Assembly (NCBI RefSeq): GCF_014638095.1
Contig: NZ_BMFH01000001.1
Span: 1,000,824-1,064,823, forward strand
Source: Muriicola marianensis
GTDB lineage: Bacteria; Bacteroidota; Bacteroidia; Flavobacteriales; Flavobacteriaceae
Direction of reading: 5' to 3'
Length of the DNA: 64,000 nt
The translations under genes were made by a program, and so were the position numbers. Below the pieces are notes generated by a model. It searched no databases, had not been told where the DNA came from, and saw nothing but the letters and a program-made list of their open reading frames with translations. Positions 18,331-26,848 of this stretch are shown here, piece by piece (within the stretch, counting starts at the first letter, position 1; each line of letters opens with the position of its first letter).

Positions 18331-18945
18331 ATGGGACTATTTTCCAGTTTATTTGGAGGAGGTAAAAAAAAGAAGGTTTCCAAGGAAACCGTCGAAACCC
18401 GTGGTGTCCATATGCCTGATCTCAATCTTCCCGTAGACGAAAAATTCACCATTCATTTCAAAAAGAACGGCGGCAAATTCCTTTACTGTGATTCTTTCGA
18501 GGAGGTATCAGAAGCCATGAAGAACATCGTAGAGGAAAATCACTGGGAAGAAACGCCCTTTTTTGTGATGGACCCGAGGCTGGAAGAAAAGTTCTCAAAA
18601 GAAAAGATCACCTTTACCAATAAGGCCAGTGCAAGCGAGGTTTTCTTCACCACCTGTGAGCACCTCATCGCCCAGAACGGATCTATTCTGGTGTGTTCCA
18701 ATCAGCTGAAGGAAAAAAAGCTGAGCGAACTCCCCGAAAATGTCATTGTCTTCGCCACCACAAGTCAGCTCGTTGAAAGCATTGGCGAAGGTTTAAAAGC
18801 CATCAAAAAAAAATACAGGCAGGGCATTCCTGCAAATATCACCACCATCAAGCACTTTCAGGCCACCAATGAAAATGCCGATGATTTTCTAACCTACGGA
18901 AGCAGTTCCAAGCACTTGTACCTCTTACTTCTGGAAGATTTATAG
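18331..18945 (+). CDS. LUD-domain protein (LutC/YkgG-like)
   Basis: 204 residues. The N-terminus MGLFSSLFGGGKKKKV is unusual and basic. The C-terminal two-thirds match the LUD fold of lactate-utilisation proteins LutB/LutC (ASASEVFFTTCEHLIAQNGSILVCS and VIVFATTSQLVESIGEGLKAIK). There is no lutA/lutB neighbour; instead it sits between ftsH and cdsA, a position I recall as conserved in Flavobacteriaceae. A role in lactate use is therefore doubtful and function is open. Its stop is one base from the cdsA start. Confidence 0.72.
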   Translation: MGLFSSLFGGGKKKKVSKETVETRGVHMPDLNLPVDEKFTIHFKKNGGKFLYCDSFEEVSEAMKNIVEENHWEETPFFVMDPRLEEKFSKEKITFTNKASASEVFFTTCEHLIAQNGSILVCSNQLKEKKLSELPENVIVFATTSQLVESIGEGLKAIKKKYRQGIPANITTIKHFQATNENADDFLTYGSSSKHLYLLLLEDL

Positions 18946-18946
18946 G

Positions 18947-19747
18947 ATGAAGGAACTTCTCAGGCGTTTACTTACGGGGGTGGTTTATGTAATTCTGCTG
19001 CTCTCGGCCGTCTTCCTGAGTTCCGATGCCTTTGATTTCCTTTTTATGGTCTTCGGTCTGGCATGCCTTTACGAGTACAAAAAACTGGTCAGATTAAGAG
19101 GGTACTACATTTTTGCAGCTTATCTGGGATTGTGGTGGCTCTTCATCTATATCATCAGGGACGCGGTGCTGATCAACATCCTGATGTTCCTTTCCATAAC
19201 CGTGAACATCGTCCTGATCTATTTCCTCTTCTCCCAAAAAAAATTCTACCGGGTCTATGAAAAATTTGTGATCGGACTCTTTTATATTGGAGGAGGTTGT
19301 ATTTTTCTGACCATGATCCCGTATAAGGATGACGCTTTTGCCAAAATGCTGATCATGGGGATCTTTATCCTGATTTGGGTAAACGACTCATTCGCCTACC
19401 TGGTGGGTAAATCCATAGGACGCACCAAACTCTTTCCGTCGGTATCTCCCAAAAAGACTATAGAGGGCACCGTGGGTGGATTTATCTTCACTTTGATCGC
19501 CGCCTATGTGCTGTCACAGTACGAACCCATCATAAAGCCTGTTGAATGGATAATCCTCGCCTCCGTGATCGTGATCACGGGAAGCCTGGGAGATCTCGTG
19601 GAATCCAAACTCAAGAGACTGGCCCAGGTCAAAGACAGCGGTGCCATTTTACCGGGTCACGGAGGGATGCTGGATCGACTGGATAGTCTTATATTTGCAG
19701 CACCATTCGCCTATTTGGTACTAAATATTTTTACCTATGTTTCATAG
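18947..19747 (+). CDS. cdsA: Phosphatidate cytidylyltransferase
   Basis: 266 residues with about seven or eight membrane helices. It makes CDP-diacylglycerol from phosphatidate and CTP, the branch point for phospholipids. The signature spans SVSPKKTIEGTVGG, GDLVESKLKR and DSGAILPGHGGMLDRLDS. It overlaps the start of psd by 11 bases, which puts precursor and end-product enzymes on one mRNA. Confidence 0.95.
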   Translation: MKELLRRLLTGVVYVILLLSAVFLSSDAFDFLFMVFGLACLYEYKKLVRLRGYYIFAAYLGLWWLFIYIIRDAVLINILMFLSITVNIVLIYFLFSQKKFYRVYEKFVIGLFYIGGGCIFLTMIPYKDDAFAKMLIMGIFILIWVNDSFAYLVGKSIGRTKLFPSVSPKKTIEGTVGGFIFTLIAAYVLSQYEPIIKPVEWIILASVIVITGSLGDLVESKLKRLAQVKDSGAILPGHGGMLDRLDSLIFAAPFAYLVLNIFTYVS

Positions 19748-20408
19748 AGAGGGGCAAAAAATCATCCTCCTGACTTTTTTCCTGGTCGTGGTCGCCGTGG
19801 TGCTGGCCGACTTTTATGTACTGACAGACTGGATAAGGATCACCGTTCAGATTCTCTCTATACTCATCCTGGTGTCCATCCTTCAATTCTTCAGGAATCC
19901 CAAGAGGATTTCCAATAAGAATTTCAATGAGATCCACGCCCCGGTAGATGGAAAAGTGGTGGTGATAGAACGGGTAATGGAAACGGAATATTTTAAGGAG
20001 GAAAGGCTGCAAATTTCCATCTTTATGTCTCCGGTAAACGTCCACGTGACGCGCTACCCTGCCAGCGGGGTAATTAAATATTCAAAATACCATCCGGGTA
20101 AGTACCTGGTGGCCTGGCACCCGAAGTCGAGTGAGGAGAACGAACGTACAACCGTGGTGATTCGCACCCCCAAATTTGGTGATATCCTCTACCGCCAGAT
20201 CGCGGGCGCTATGGCAAGGCGTATCGTAAATTACGCTGAAGAAGGCGAAAGCGTACAGCAGGGAGAAGAGAGTGGTTTTATTAAATTCGGTTCCAGAGTG
20301 GATGTATTCCTGCCATTAAATGCGCTGGTAGCCGTGAAACTCAACCAGAAAGTGAAAGGAGCCATCACCTGCCTGGCCTCATTAAACACTTATGATGAAG
20401 AAGGATGA
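19737..20408 (+). CDS. psd: Phosphatidylserine decarboxylase (short type)
   Basis: 223 residues. It decarboxylates phosphatidylserine to phosphatidylethanolamine, using a pyruvoyl group made by self-cleavage. Two hydrophobic segments near the N-terminus (about 8-45) anchor it. The cleavage site is the GS pair in GFIKFGSRVDVFLP near the C-terminus. SPVNVHVTRYPASG carries the conserved His. Its start overlaps cdsA and its end overlaps the acyl-CoA-binding protein gene by 17 bases. Confidence 0.95.
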   Translation: MFHREGQKIILLTFFLVVVAVVLADFYVLTDWIRITVQILSILILVSILQFFRNPKRISNKNFNEIHAPVDGKVVVIERVMETEYFKEERLQISIFMSPVNVHVTRYPASGVIKYSKYHPGKYLVAWHPKSSEENERTTVVIRTPKFGDILYRQIAGAMARRIVNYAEEGESVQQGEESGFIKFGSRVDVFLPLNALVAVKLNQKVKGAITCLASLNTYDEEG

Positions 20409-20664
20409 CCTGAAAACAGAATTTCAGAAGGCTGTTTCCTTCATCAGCAATTACACGGACCCCCTGGCTCCGGATCTGTTGCTGAAACTCTATGCCTATT
20501 ACAAGATCGCCAACCAGAATTTTGACAATCCCGGCAGCAAGACTCCCCTGATCAATGCCTTTAAAGCCAATGCTCTTATCCAGGCCCGGAACCTTCAACC
20601 GGAGGAGGCTATGGAAAAATATATCATTCTGGTAAAAAAGGAATTCGGAATCAACTCCTTCTGA
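20392..20664 (+). CDS. Acyl-CoA-binding protein
   Basis: 90 residues (an ATG pair at 20392/20395 gives one residue of ambiguity). It is a single ACBP domain: LLLKLYAYYKIANQNF corresponds to the family's LYGLYKQAT segment, followed by NAFKANAL and a last helix EEAMEKYIILVKK. ACBPs bind long-chain acyl-CoA in the cytoplasm and deliver it to acyltransferases. ACBP genes are common in eukaryotes and patchy in bacteria. Lying inside a phospholipid operon, it plausibly supplies acyl chains. The next gene is convergent, two bases away. Confidence 0.88.
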   Translation: MMKKDDLKTEFQKAVSFISNYTDPLAPDLLLKLYAYYKIANQNFDNPGSKTPLINAFKANALIQARNLQPEEAMEKYIILVKKEFGINSF

Positions 20665-20666
20665 GT

Positions 20667-21434
20667 TCAGGTGTACATATCATCGATATCCGCCTTGCAC
20701 AACTCATAAAACAGATTTCCCATCTCAGCACTTACATCCCTGAAAAGCCTTTCTCCCTTTTCTTTACTCGCTTTGGAAGGATCGCCCACTCCCGTGTCTT
20801 CGGAAATCTGTGACCACCTCCTCTCAGCCCAGGCCCATCCCTCTGAGAACGCTTTGATCCTGAACTTTTTAGCAGCACCCTTTCCCCAGAACTTCTTTTC
20901 AAGGACCAGATCCGGCCTGAAATAAAGCATGAGGCTGGTCTCCCTTTCATCTGCATGGTCTCCTTTCTCTTCTATATACTCAGGATCACCGATCACCTTG
21001 AACCAATGGGAAACACAGAGAAACATCTCGGGAAATTCAAGGCCCAATTCCCTGACAAGGGCTTTAAAATTATTGCCTCCATGGCTGTTGAAGATCAGCA
21101 GTTTGCGAACCCCCTGCCGTTTCAAAACGGTGATCACGTCTCTCAGGATCGCCATCTGGGTAGTAGGATTCAGGTTGATGTCCAGGTAGATATCAGCCTG
21201 TCCGGTATTCACCCCAAAGGGGATCACAGGCAGAACAATAGGCCTGGCTCCACGATCCCAGGCAAGCCTGGCCGCTTCTGCCGCCATCAATTCCGCCTCG
21301 AAAATATCAGTGCCATAGGGTAAATGGTAATTATGGGCTTCGGTTGCCCCCCAGGGCAACACAGCCAGTTCAAAATCGGCGTCCTTTAAAGAATGCCAGT
21401 TCGTCTCCGCCAGGATATAGGGTCTTATCGCCAT
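20667..21434 (-). CDS. Creatininase-family amidohydrolase
   Basis: 255 residues. Metal-binding motifs of the creatininase/FAPy-deformylase/MftE superfamily are present: WGATEAHNYHLPYGTD near residue 30, NSHGGNN in the middle, and the acidic GDHADERETSLML. These bind two divalent metals and hydrolyse cyclic or formyl amides. The substrate is unknown; riboflavin-type FAPy deformylases and creatininase are alternatives. It lies five bases after the sterol-desaturase-like gene on the same strand, so it is probably co-transcribed. Confidence 0.85.
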   Translation of the reverse strand: MAIRPYILAETNWHSLKDADFELAVLPWGATEAHNYHLPYGTDIFEAELMAAEAARLAWDRGARPIVLPVIPFGVNTGQADIYLDINLNPTTQMAILRDVITVLKRQGVRKLLIFNSHGGNNFKALVRELGLEFPEMFLCVSHWFKVIGDPEYIEEKGDHADERETSLMLYFRPDLVLEKKFWGKGAAKKFRIKAFSEGWAWAERRWSQISEDTGVGDPSKASKEKGERLFRDVSAEMGNLFYELCKADIDDMYT

Positions 21435-21439
21435 AGGCT

Positions 21440-22708
21440 TTACATCGCGATTTGTCGTTTCGTTTCACTTCGCTCCACAAAAGTAAAATAGAAGCCTGCC
21501 AAAGCAGTGATACCGAAATAGAAGCCCACCACCGTGCTCCCGTAGGCCCAGTAGGTATCAATTCCGAACCAATCACCAGTGATCCCTATCAGGGCCATTC
21601 CGGCGATACTCCTGAACAATTCTACAAGAAAAGCGAACCTCTGTCGGTCCATCAGACTGGTATACCCAAAAATCCCCAGGAAAACAAAAGCTCCGAAAAG
21701 CAACAACCCATCGAACCCTATCTCTGAATAATTGTAGAACATAAAAAGGGTCAGGGCAAGGGTACTGAGCATCTGGAAGACAGCGTAACCCTTGAACCAG
21801 GGTGAGGCCGGTGTTTCGTAACGTTTGAACGCATAGACATCCTTTATGGTCTCTACAGGGTACCGTTCCCGGACATCGGCCGGCCTCCATCCTGTCGGCA
21901 TAAACCAGATACGCAATTTATCCTTCAGGCTTCGTGTGTGCCATGCGTCGAGGATCAGCCTCCACAGATGTTGAAAATTGATCAGGATCGGGTTCCACGT
22001 ATGGGCGGGCTTCAAGACCCCGTATTGGGGTGGTACCTCCTCCAATTCTTCCTGGAACGTGCCAAACCAGCGATCCCAGACACAGAGTACCTGACCGAGA
22101 TTCTTGTCTATATACTCAGGATTGATGGCATGATGGACCCGGTGTTGAGAAGGGGTTACTATGATATACTCCAGCCATCCCATCTTGCCGATATGCCGGG
22201 TGTGATACCAGAACTGGGCGAAGAGGTGAACAGGAGCGATCACTGCTATCACTTCAGCAGGTACGCCGAGGAGAGCGGCCGGAATCAGGAAGAGGGGGAA
22301 ATAACCGAGCAAATTCGAGATGGATTGTCTGAGCGCACAGGCCAGGTTGAATTCCTCACTGCTGTGGTGGATGACATGCTGGTTCCAGAAAAAATTGACA
22401 TGGTGACTCAGCCGATGGTTCCAGTAGCCTGCAAAGTCAATAGCCAGGAAGGCTGTCAGCCACACCCCCCAGGTCGCTTTGATCTCGGCAATGGACAGGT
22501 TTTCAAGCAGGAACGGATAGCTCACAAGGATCACTCCCAGGCCTAATGAATCCTTAACGATATTGGTAAGGCCTGAACTGATGCTGCTCACCGTATCCAT
22601 AACCTTGTGCTGTTGGTCCTTGACGAAATGCCCGTACAGGATCTCGATCAGCAGAAGGAGAATGAAGAAAGGAATAGCGTACAGGAGCGCTTTGGCATAG
22701 GTTTCCAT
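21440..22708 (-). CDS. Sterol desaturase / fatty acid hydroxylase family membrane protein
   Basis: 422 residues. The His clusters that bind a di-iron centre are visible: HRLSHH, QHVIHHSSEEFN and HRVHHAINPEY. At least four membrane helices are in the N-terminal half. A C-terminal hydrophobic region of about 110 residues (several helices after PWFKGYAVF) extends beyond the catalytic domain. Flavobacterial relatives hydroxylate or desaturate lipids such as carotenoids or sphingoid bases, or act like alkylglycerol monooxygenase; the substrate is not evident. It is paired with the downstream creatininase-like gene. Confidence 0.85.
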   Translation of the reverse strand: METYAKALLYAIPFFILLLLIEILYGHFVKDQQHKVMDTVSSISSGLTNIVKDSLGLGVILVSYPFLLENLSIAEIKATWGVWLTAFLAIDFAGYWNHRLSHHVNFFWNQHVIHHSSEEFNLACALRQSISNLLGYFPLFLIPAALLGVPAEVIAVIAPVHLFAQFWYHTRHIGKMGWLEYIIVTPSQHRVHHAINPEYIDKNLGQVLCVWDRWFGTFQEELEEVPPQYGVLKPAHTWNPILINFQHLWRLILDAWHTRSLKDKLRIWFMPTGWRPADVRERYPVETIKDVYAFKRYETPASPWFKGYAVFQMLSTLALTLFMFYNYSEIGFDGLLLFGAFVFLGIFGYTSLMDRQRFAFLVELFRSIAGMALIGITGDWFGIDTYWAYGSTVVGFYFGITALAGFYFTFVERSETKRQIAM

Positions 22709-22776
22709 AGTACTGGCAACAACTGTGATCCGGCCTTAAAGATACTCTATTTCAACGAAATGCTCGTGGGTTTGGG

Positions 22777-23493
22777 TCAGGTATCCGACTGCCTGATCCG
22801 GAGGATAAATCCCTGGCCGTGGACGTTTTCAATGCGGATATCCTCATCTTTCTCCAGGTATTTCCGGAGATGGGTAATGAATACATTGAGGCTTTTCTGT
22901 TTAAAATAGTCGTGGCTGCCCCACAGAGCCATGAGTATATCCCGGTGTGCTGCCAGCCTGTTGATGCGGGAAGAAAGAAAGGTGAGCAATTCGTTCTCCC
23001 TCGAGGTGAGATGGATGACCTCTTCGTCAAAATGGAGTTCCTGGTTGAGGGGATTAAAGGTGTATTTGCCCAGTCTTCGGACCTCATTGGATATTTCCTC
23101 CTGGTCCGGTTCCCCTCCCTTAATGTGTGACAACAGGGCCTCGATCCTGACCACCAGCTCTTCTTCGTCTATGGGCTTTTTGAGATAATCTACAGCGCCC
23201 AGGGAAAAACCCTTAAGAACATCTACCTTGAGCGATTTGGCCGTGAGGAAGATAAAGGGGAGGTCGGGGTACTGGCTTTTGATGTTCCGCGCCAGGGAGA
23301 ACCCGTCCATCTCAGGCATCATGATATCCAGAATCGCAAGATCGTAGACATCCTCGTTCAGTTTTGCAAGAGCCTTCTTCCCGTCTGATGCCCAGAAGAC
23401 ATAAAATCCCTTTAACTGCAAGTACTCAGTCAAAAGATATCCCAGGGAGGTATCATCCTCAACAAGCAGAATCCGTGGTAATTTATCAGCCAT
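22777..23493 (-). CDS. OmpR/PhoB-type response regulator
   Basis: 238 residues. The receiver has the acidic pair VEDD and phospho-acceptor D56 in AILDIMMP, with KPI near residue 105. The winged-helix DNA-binding domain follows from about residue 140 (ENELLTFLSSRINRLAAHRDILMALWG and SLNVFITHLRKYLEKD). It resembles RprY-like Bacteroidota regulators. It overlaps the stop of the upstream kinase gene by eight bases, so the two form one two-component operon. Confidence 0.94.
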   Translation of the reverse strand: MADKLPRILLVEDDTSLGYLLTEYLQLKGFYVFWASDGKKALAKLNEDVYDLAILDIMMPEMDGFSLARNIKSQYPDLPFIFLTAKSLKVDVLKGFSLGAVDYLKKPIDEEELVVRIEALLSHIKGGEPDQEEISNEVRRLGKYTFNPLNQELHFDEEVIHLTSRENELLTFLSSRINRLAAHRDILMALWGSHDYFKQKSLNVFITHLRKYLEKDEDIRIENVHGQGFILRIRQSDT

Positions 23494-24754
23494 GGGTCAG
23501 CGGAATTTGGATTGAGACAAGGGTACCTTCCCCCAGTTTGCTCTGCAGATTGATCTTTCCTTTCATGGCATCTATGACTTTTTTGACATAACTAAGTCCA
23601 AGGCCGTAACCCTTTACCTTGTGAATATCCCCTTCCCCCACCCGAAAGTATTTCTTAAAGATGCGTTTTTGATCTTCGGGACTTATGCCCCGGCCATTGT
23701 CCTGTATCCTGATGACAAGATAGCCATTTTCACGGGTAGCCCGAAGGCTGATCACCGGATCATCCGAATATTTTTTGGCATTGTCCAGCAGGTTGTTGAT
23801 AGCATTCTCTAGGTGAAAGACCTCCGTCCTGATCACGTAGGCTCCTTCCTCTAATTCATAGGTAAAATCGACGTCTTCCAGAGATACCAGGGTGCTGAAA
23901 TCCTGACAGAGTTGTTTCAGTGCAGGGCGAAAATCGGTATCTGATAGGTTGAAGATGTCCTTTCCGGATTCCATCCGTGCCAGATCAAGTACACGGTCAA
24001 TGTGTCCTGAGAGTCGATCTGTCTGTTGCCTGATGATCTCCAGGACGGGTTTCTGATCCTCGGTAGCCTTTTGACTCAGGAGTTTGCTGGCAAGGCCGAT
24101 AGAGAATACAGGTGTTTTCAGTTCGTGTGTGAGGTTGTTGATAAATTCATTGGTATGGGTGATCAGGTTCCTCTGCCAGTAATAGGTTCTCAGGATCCAG
24201 ATGATCACCGCCACGATACCGAGCAGGAAGAGGAGGCTCGGCAGGATAAGCCCGTTGAGTTGAAAAAGGAAATACGAGCGCAGATCCCTGAACTTCAATT
24301 CAAGGATCAGTCGCTCCCCCAGCAAATCAGGAAGATATCCCTGTAGAAGGATTGGGTATTTCACCTCCCTTGCCCGGTCGGAAAAGGTTCTTGTCGACTT
24401 GAGGTAATAGGAGGTGTCCTTGGAGAATAATTCATAACTGAATTCGGCTTCAATCCCGTTCCTCACCAGGCGTTCGGTCAGAAAATCATTTAGAAAGAAT
24501 CTGGAGGCATCCTGTACGCTGTCTATGCTGAGTGTGAAATAGGTAGAGTCTCGCTGTAAAGCTTTCCCTAGGAGGAAGGTCATCTGATCCCGGTTGGTAA
24601 GGTCATCCCGTATCTCGTCTCCTGCCGCCACAAGGTTTTTGCTGAACTGTACCCGCGCCAGGCTCAGACCGATCTCCAGGTACCTGTACTGTACGATGGA
24701 GAGGCCGATTACGGAAATTAAAAAAACCCCTATGTAAATGTTCCTCTTATTCAA
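23486..24754 (-). CDS. Membrane sensor histidine kinase
   Basis: 422 residues. One helix near the N-terminus (about 4-22) and a second near 160-185 flank a periplasmic sensor region. Then H210 in NLTHELKTP, NLLDNAKKYS, IQDNGRGIS and GYGLGLSYVKK follow as H, N, G1 and G2 boxes. The reading frame has no ATG: upstream codons run back to a stop through ATT and TTG only, so TTG at 24754 is the likely start. It is co-transcribed with the OmpR-type regulator. The signal is unknown. Confidence 0.93.
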   Translation of the reverse strand: MNKRNIYIGVFLISVIGLSIVQYRYLEIGLSLARVQFSKNLVAAGDEIRDDLTNRDQMTFLLGKALQRDSTYFTLSIDSVQDASRFFLNDFLTERLVRNGIEAEFSYELFSKDTSYYLKSTRTFSDRAREVKYPILLQGYLPDLLGERLILELKFRDLRSYFLFQLNGLILPSLLFLLGIVAVIIWILRTYYWQRNLITHTNEFINNLTHELKTPVFSIGLASKLLSQKATEDQKPVLEIIRQQTDRLSGHIDRVLDLARMESGKDIFNLSDTDFRPALKQLCQDFSTLVSLEDVDFTYELEEGAYVIRTEVFHLENAINNLLDNAKKYSDDPVISLRATRENGYLVIRIQDNGRGISPEDQKRIFKKYFRVGEGDIHKVKGYGLGLSYVKKVIDAMKGKINLQSKLGEGTLVSIQIPLTHG

Positions 24755-24942
24755 ACTTCCATTAATGAGTTAAAAATATCATTTTACCATGACTACTTTG
24801 CCAGTGCTTAAGGCGATTAACCTTTCGTTAATCTTTCTTACCGAACCCTTAATCCCATCAAGGGCTTAAACCTACTACTTTAGCATAAAGGTAAAGAGTT
24901 AATACCTTCCATAGTTTAGTTAGTTAAAATTCAAGTTTCTAT

Positions 24943-24973
24943 AAAAAGCTAACCTCCCCGGTTAGCTTTTTTT
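24943..24973 (+). terminator. Orphan intrinsic terminator, possible attenuator
   Basis: A perfect nine-pair stem (AAGCTAACC at 24946-24954, loop TCCCC, GGTTAGCTT) is followed by seven T. No gene lies upstream on this strand for about 190 bases, and the DoxX-like gene begins 42 bases downstream. A GTTAGTT at 24919-24925 could pair with the left arm (one G-U), giving a possible antiterminator. Confidence 0.8.
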
Positions 24974-24980
24974 GTAAGTC

Positions 24981-24999
24981 ACTTATTAGTTAAATAAGT
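24981..24999. repeat. Short inverted repeat in DoxX-like gene leader
   Basis: ACTTAT (24981-24986) and ATAAGT (24994-24999) are separated by seven bases. This could be a weak hairpin or a regulator site just upstream of the start at 25015. Confidence 0.35.
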
Positions 25000-25014
25000 C
25001 CTAATCCGGAATTC

Positions 25015-25458
25015 ATGAATAAAATCGGTCTAAAAAAGAGGGTAAAAGGTCGCTTCTCCTTCCTTTCATGTTCACTGGGGATTGTATACCTGTGGTTCGG
25101 GGCTCTGAAGTTCTTCCCAGGTGTAAGTCCGGCCGAAGAGCTGGCATCTGAAACCATCGCCCTGTTAACCTTCGATCTGCTGGATACCCGACTGTCGCTC
25201 GTACTTCTGGCTATATGGGAATGTGCCCTGGGGTTGTTCCTGCTGTTCAATGTATTGCGCAGGATTACTGTCCCTTTTGCCATGTTTCACATCCTACTGA
25301 CCTTCTCACCCCTGATTTTACTGCCAGCTGAGGTATTTACGGCAGGCCCGTTAATACTAACCCTGACAGGACAGTATATAATAAAGAATTTCATCATTGT
25401 GGCCGTCCTTTTCACCCTGTGGGATACCCGCAAGGTTAATCCCGTAACCACTAGTTGA
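25015..25458 (+). CDS. DoxX/YkgB-like small membrane protein
   Basis: 147 residues with four predicted helices. The early segment VYLWFGALKFFPGVSPAE matches the DoxX/DUF417 (YkgB) pattern, where a Gly-x-x-Lys-Phe motif follows the first helix. These proteins sit in the inner membrane; functions proposed for relatives involve redox or thiol stress, but nothing here decides it. The start is the ATG at 25015. Its leader contains a terminator-like hairpin. The last eight bases overlap the convergent secreted-protein gene. Confidence 0.65.
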   Translation: MNKIGLKKRVKGRFSFLSCSLGIVYLWFGALKFFPGVSPAEELASETIALLTFDLLDTRLSLVLLAIWECALGLFLLFNVLRRITVPFAMFHILLTFSPLILLPAEVFTAGPLILTLTGQYIIKNFIIVAVLFTLWDTRKVNPVTTS

Positions 25459-26041
25459 AGGGGCCCACCATAATGTGAGCCCGGTGCGTGCCGGGATCCA
25501 TCAACCAGGGCATTCCCGGAGCATGTGGCTTATCAGGAAGCCCTGTGGATTCCGTAGTCGCAAAAGGGGTGTAGATCACGTATCTGAATTTCCCATTTTC
25601 AAGTTGCCCGGTCGTCGGGTCATAATCCTCATCCTTCCCAAAATACACATAAAGCATACTGGGTTCCTTAGGCATGGCTAGTTTACCGGAGGCGATCTCC
25701 TGCCCCCGTATAGCCGTTCGCTCCTCCTGGGATTTTCCCTCGGCATTGAGTTCCCTGCCGCGGGCCATGAAAGGTTCGAGTCTTTTGCTATAGCAACTTA
25801 CGCTGATTCCCTCCCTGTTCGGATTGTCGGCTATACAGACCATATTGTTGGTCCCTTCCCTGAGAAGGATGAACTCCCCACCGGCATTGTATCCGTAAAC
25901 CATGGCACCCGCCCGCTCTTCTTGCGGCAGGGGAAGGGTAGCTGTGATGATCTGGATCTCTACTGGTAAGATCTCCGGCGCTTTTTCTTGGGCAGGAGAA
26001 ATAAGAGGAAACAAAAGCAGGAAAAGGAAGAGAGTTCTCAT
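25451..26041 (-). CDS. Secreted protein of unknown function
   Basis: 196 residues with a signal peptide (about 1-17, ending SPAQEK). The mature part contains YGYNAGGEFILLREGTNNMVC, a central SVSCYSKRLEPFMARG and a C-terminal MPWLMDPGTHRAHIMV. I recall similar secreted proteins in Bacteroidota and Acidobacteria, but not a characterised family. Two cysteines (MVCIAD and VSCYSK) could form a disulfide. It ends inside the convergent DoxX-like gene. Confidence 0.6.
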   Translation of the reverse strand: MRTLFLFLLLFPLISPAQEKAPEILPVEIQIITATLPLPQEERAGAMVYGYNAGGEFILLREGTNNMVCIADNPNREGISVSCYSKRLEPFMARGRELNAEGKSQEERTAIRGQEIASGKLAMPKEPSMLYVYFGKDEDYDPTTGQLENGKFRYVIYTPFATTESTGLPDKPHAPGMPWLMDPGTHRAHIMVGPFN

Positions 26042-26114
26042 GGCCGTATATCTTTCCCTAAAGATAAGAAACTACCTGATATACAGGGAATTCAATCAGC
26101 CCTGAATTAAGTGC

Positions 26115-26774
26115 TTAATTGCAAGTGAGAGCGTATTCATCTTCCGGATCCTTTGTCCACTGAGAAGGGATATCGTTTAGGATCTCCTCGTTCACTTTTA
26201 TACAGGTAAGGGGATTGTTCTCCACAGCGAACGTATTGAGCTGCAGACTGTTCGGGATAGCAGAAAGGTCGATGGCTCCCAGGGTATTGTCCTTGATGTC
26301 GATCAATTGCAGGGCCGGACTGTCTGATATATCGAGTTGGGTCAGGTTATTACCCGGAACCGACAACTTTTCGAGGACGGACAGGTTGCTGATATTGATA
26401 CTGGTAAGCGCATTATTCTCCACATAGACAAATTTCAGGGCAGTGTTGGAGGATAGGTTCAGGGTGCTGATCTGGTTGTCATTTACCCAAAGGTTATCCA
26501 GCATGGCGAAGTCTGCAATGCCATCCAAGCTGGTAATGCCCTTGTCATTCATGACCAGGGAGGTAACAATTTCGACATTCTCGGTGAGAACGGACCCATC
26601 AACGACATCATCAATCCCCAGCTCCACAAGTACCTGTTCAAAAGCCGCGTCGGCAATACTCGTCCTGGATTTTACGATGATATTAGGCTCGCCGGACCCG
26701 GAATCCCCGTCATTCGAACATGAGATTATAGCAAAACTTAGAAAAAATAGAAGTAAACAAAGGAGCTTTTTCAT
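26115..26774 (-). CDS. Leucine-rich-repeat lipoprotein
   Basis: 219 residues. The lipobox ends IISCSN with Cys19, so the protein is membrane-anchored. From about residue 75 there are five or six repeats of 20-23 residues (LDGIADFAMLDNL, TLNLSSNTALKFVYVENN, SINISNLSVLEKLSVPGNN, QLDISDSPALQLIDIKDN), the short bacterial LRR type. The C-terminus NPLTCIKVNEE and CN resembles an LRR cap. The N-terminal AFEQVLVELGIDD is common in flavobacterial LRR proteins. Likely role: surface protein-protein contact. Confidence 0.83.
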   Translation of the reverse strand: MKKLLCLLLFFLSFAIISCSNDGDSGSGEPNIIVKSRTSIADAAFEQVLVELGIDDVVDGSVLTENVEIVTSLVMNDKGITSLDGIADFAMLDNLWVNDNQISTLNLSSNTALKFVYVENNALTSINISNLSVLEKLSVPGNNLTQLDISDSPALQLIDIKDNTLGAIDLSAIPNSLQLNTFAVENNPLTCIKVNEEILNDIPSQWTKDPEDEYALTCN

Positions 26775-26848
26775 AACAGCATTTTCGGTAAATATATCAC
26801 AACCGATTGAAAATGTGCACCTTATTTGGATTTTCTTAGGAAAACAGC

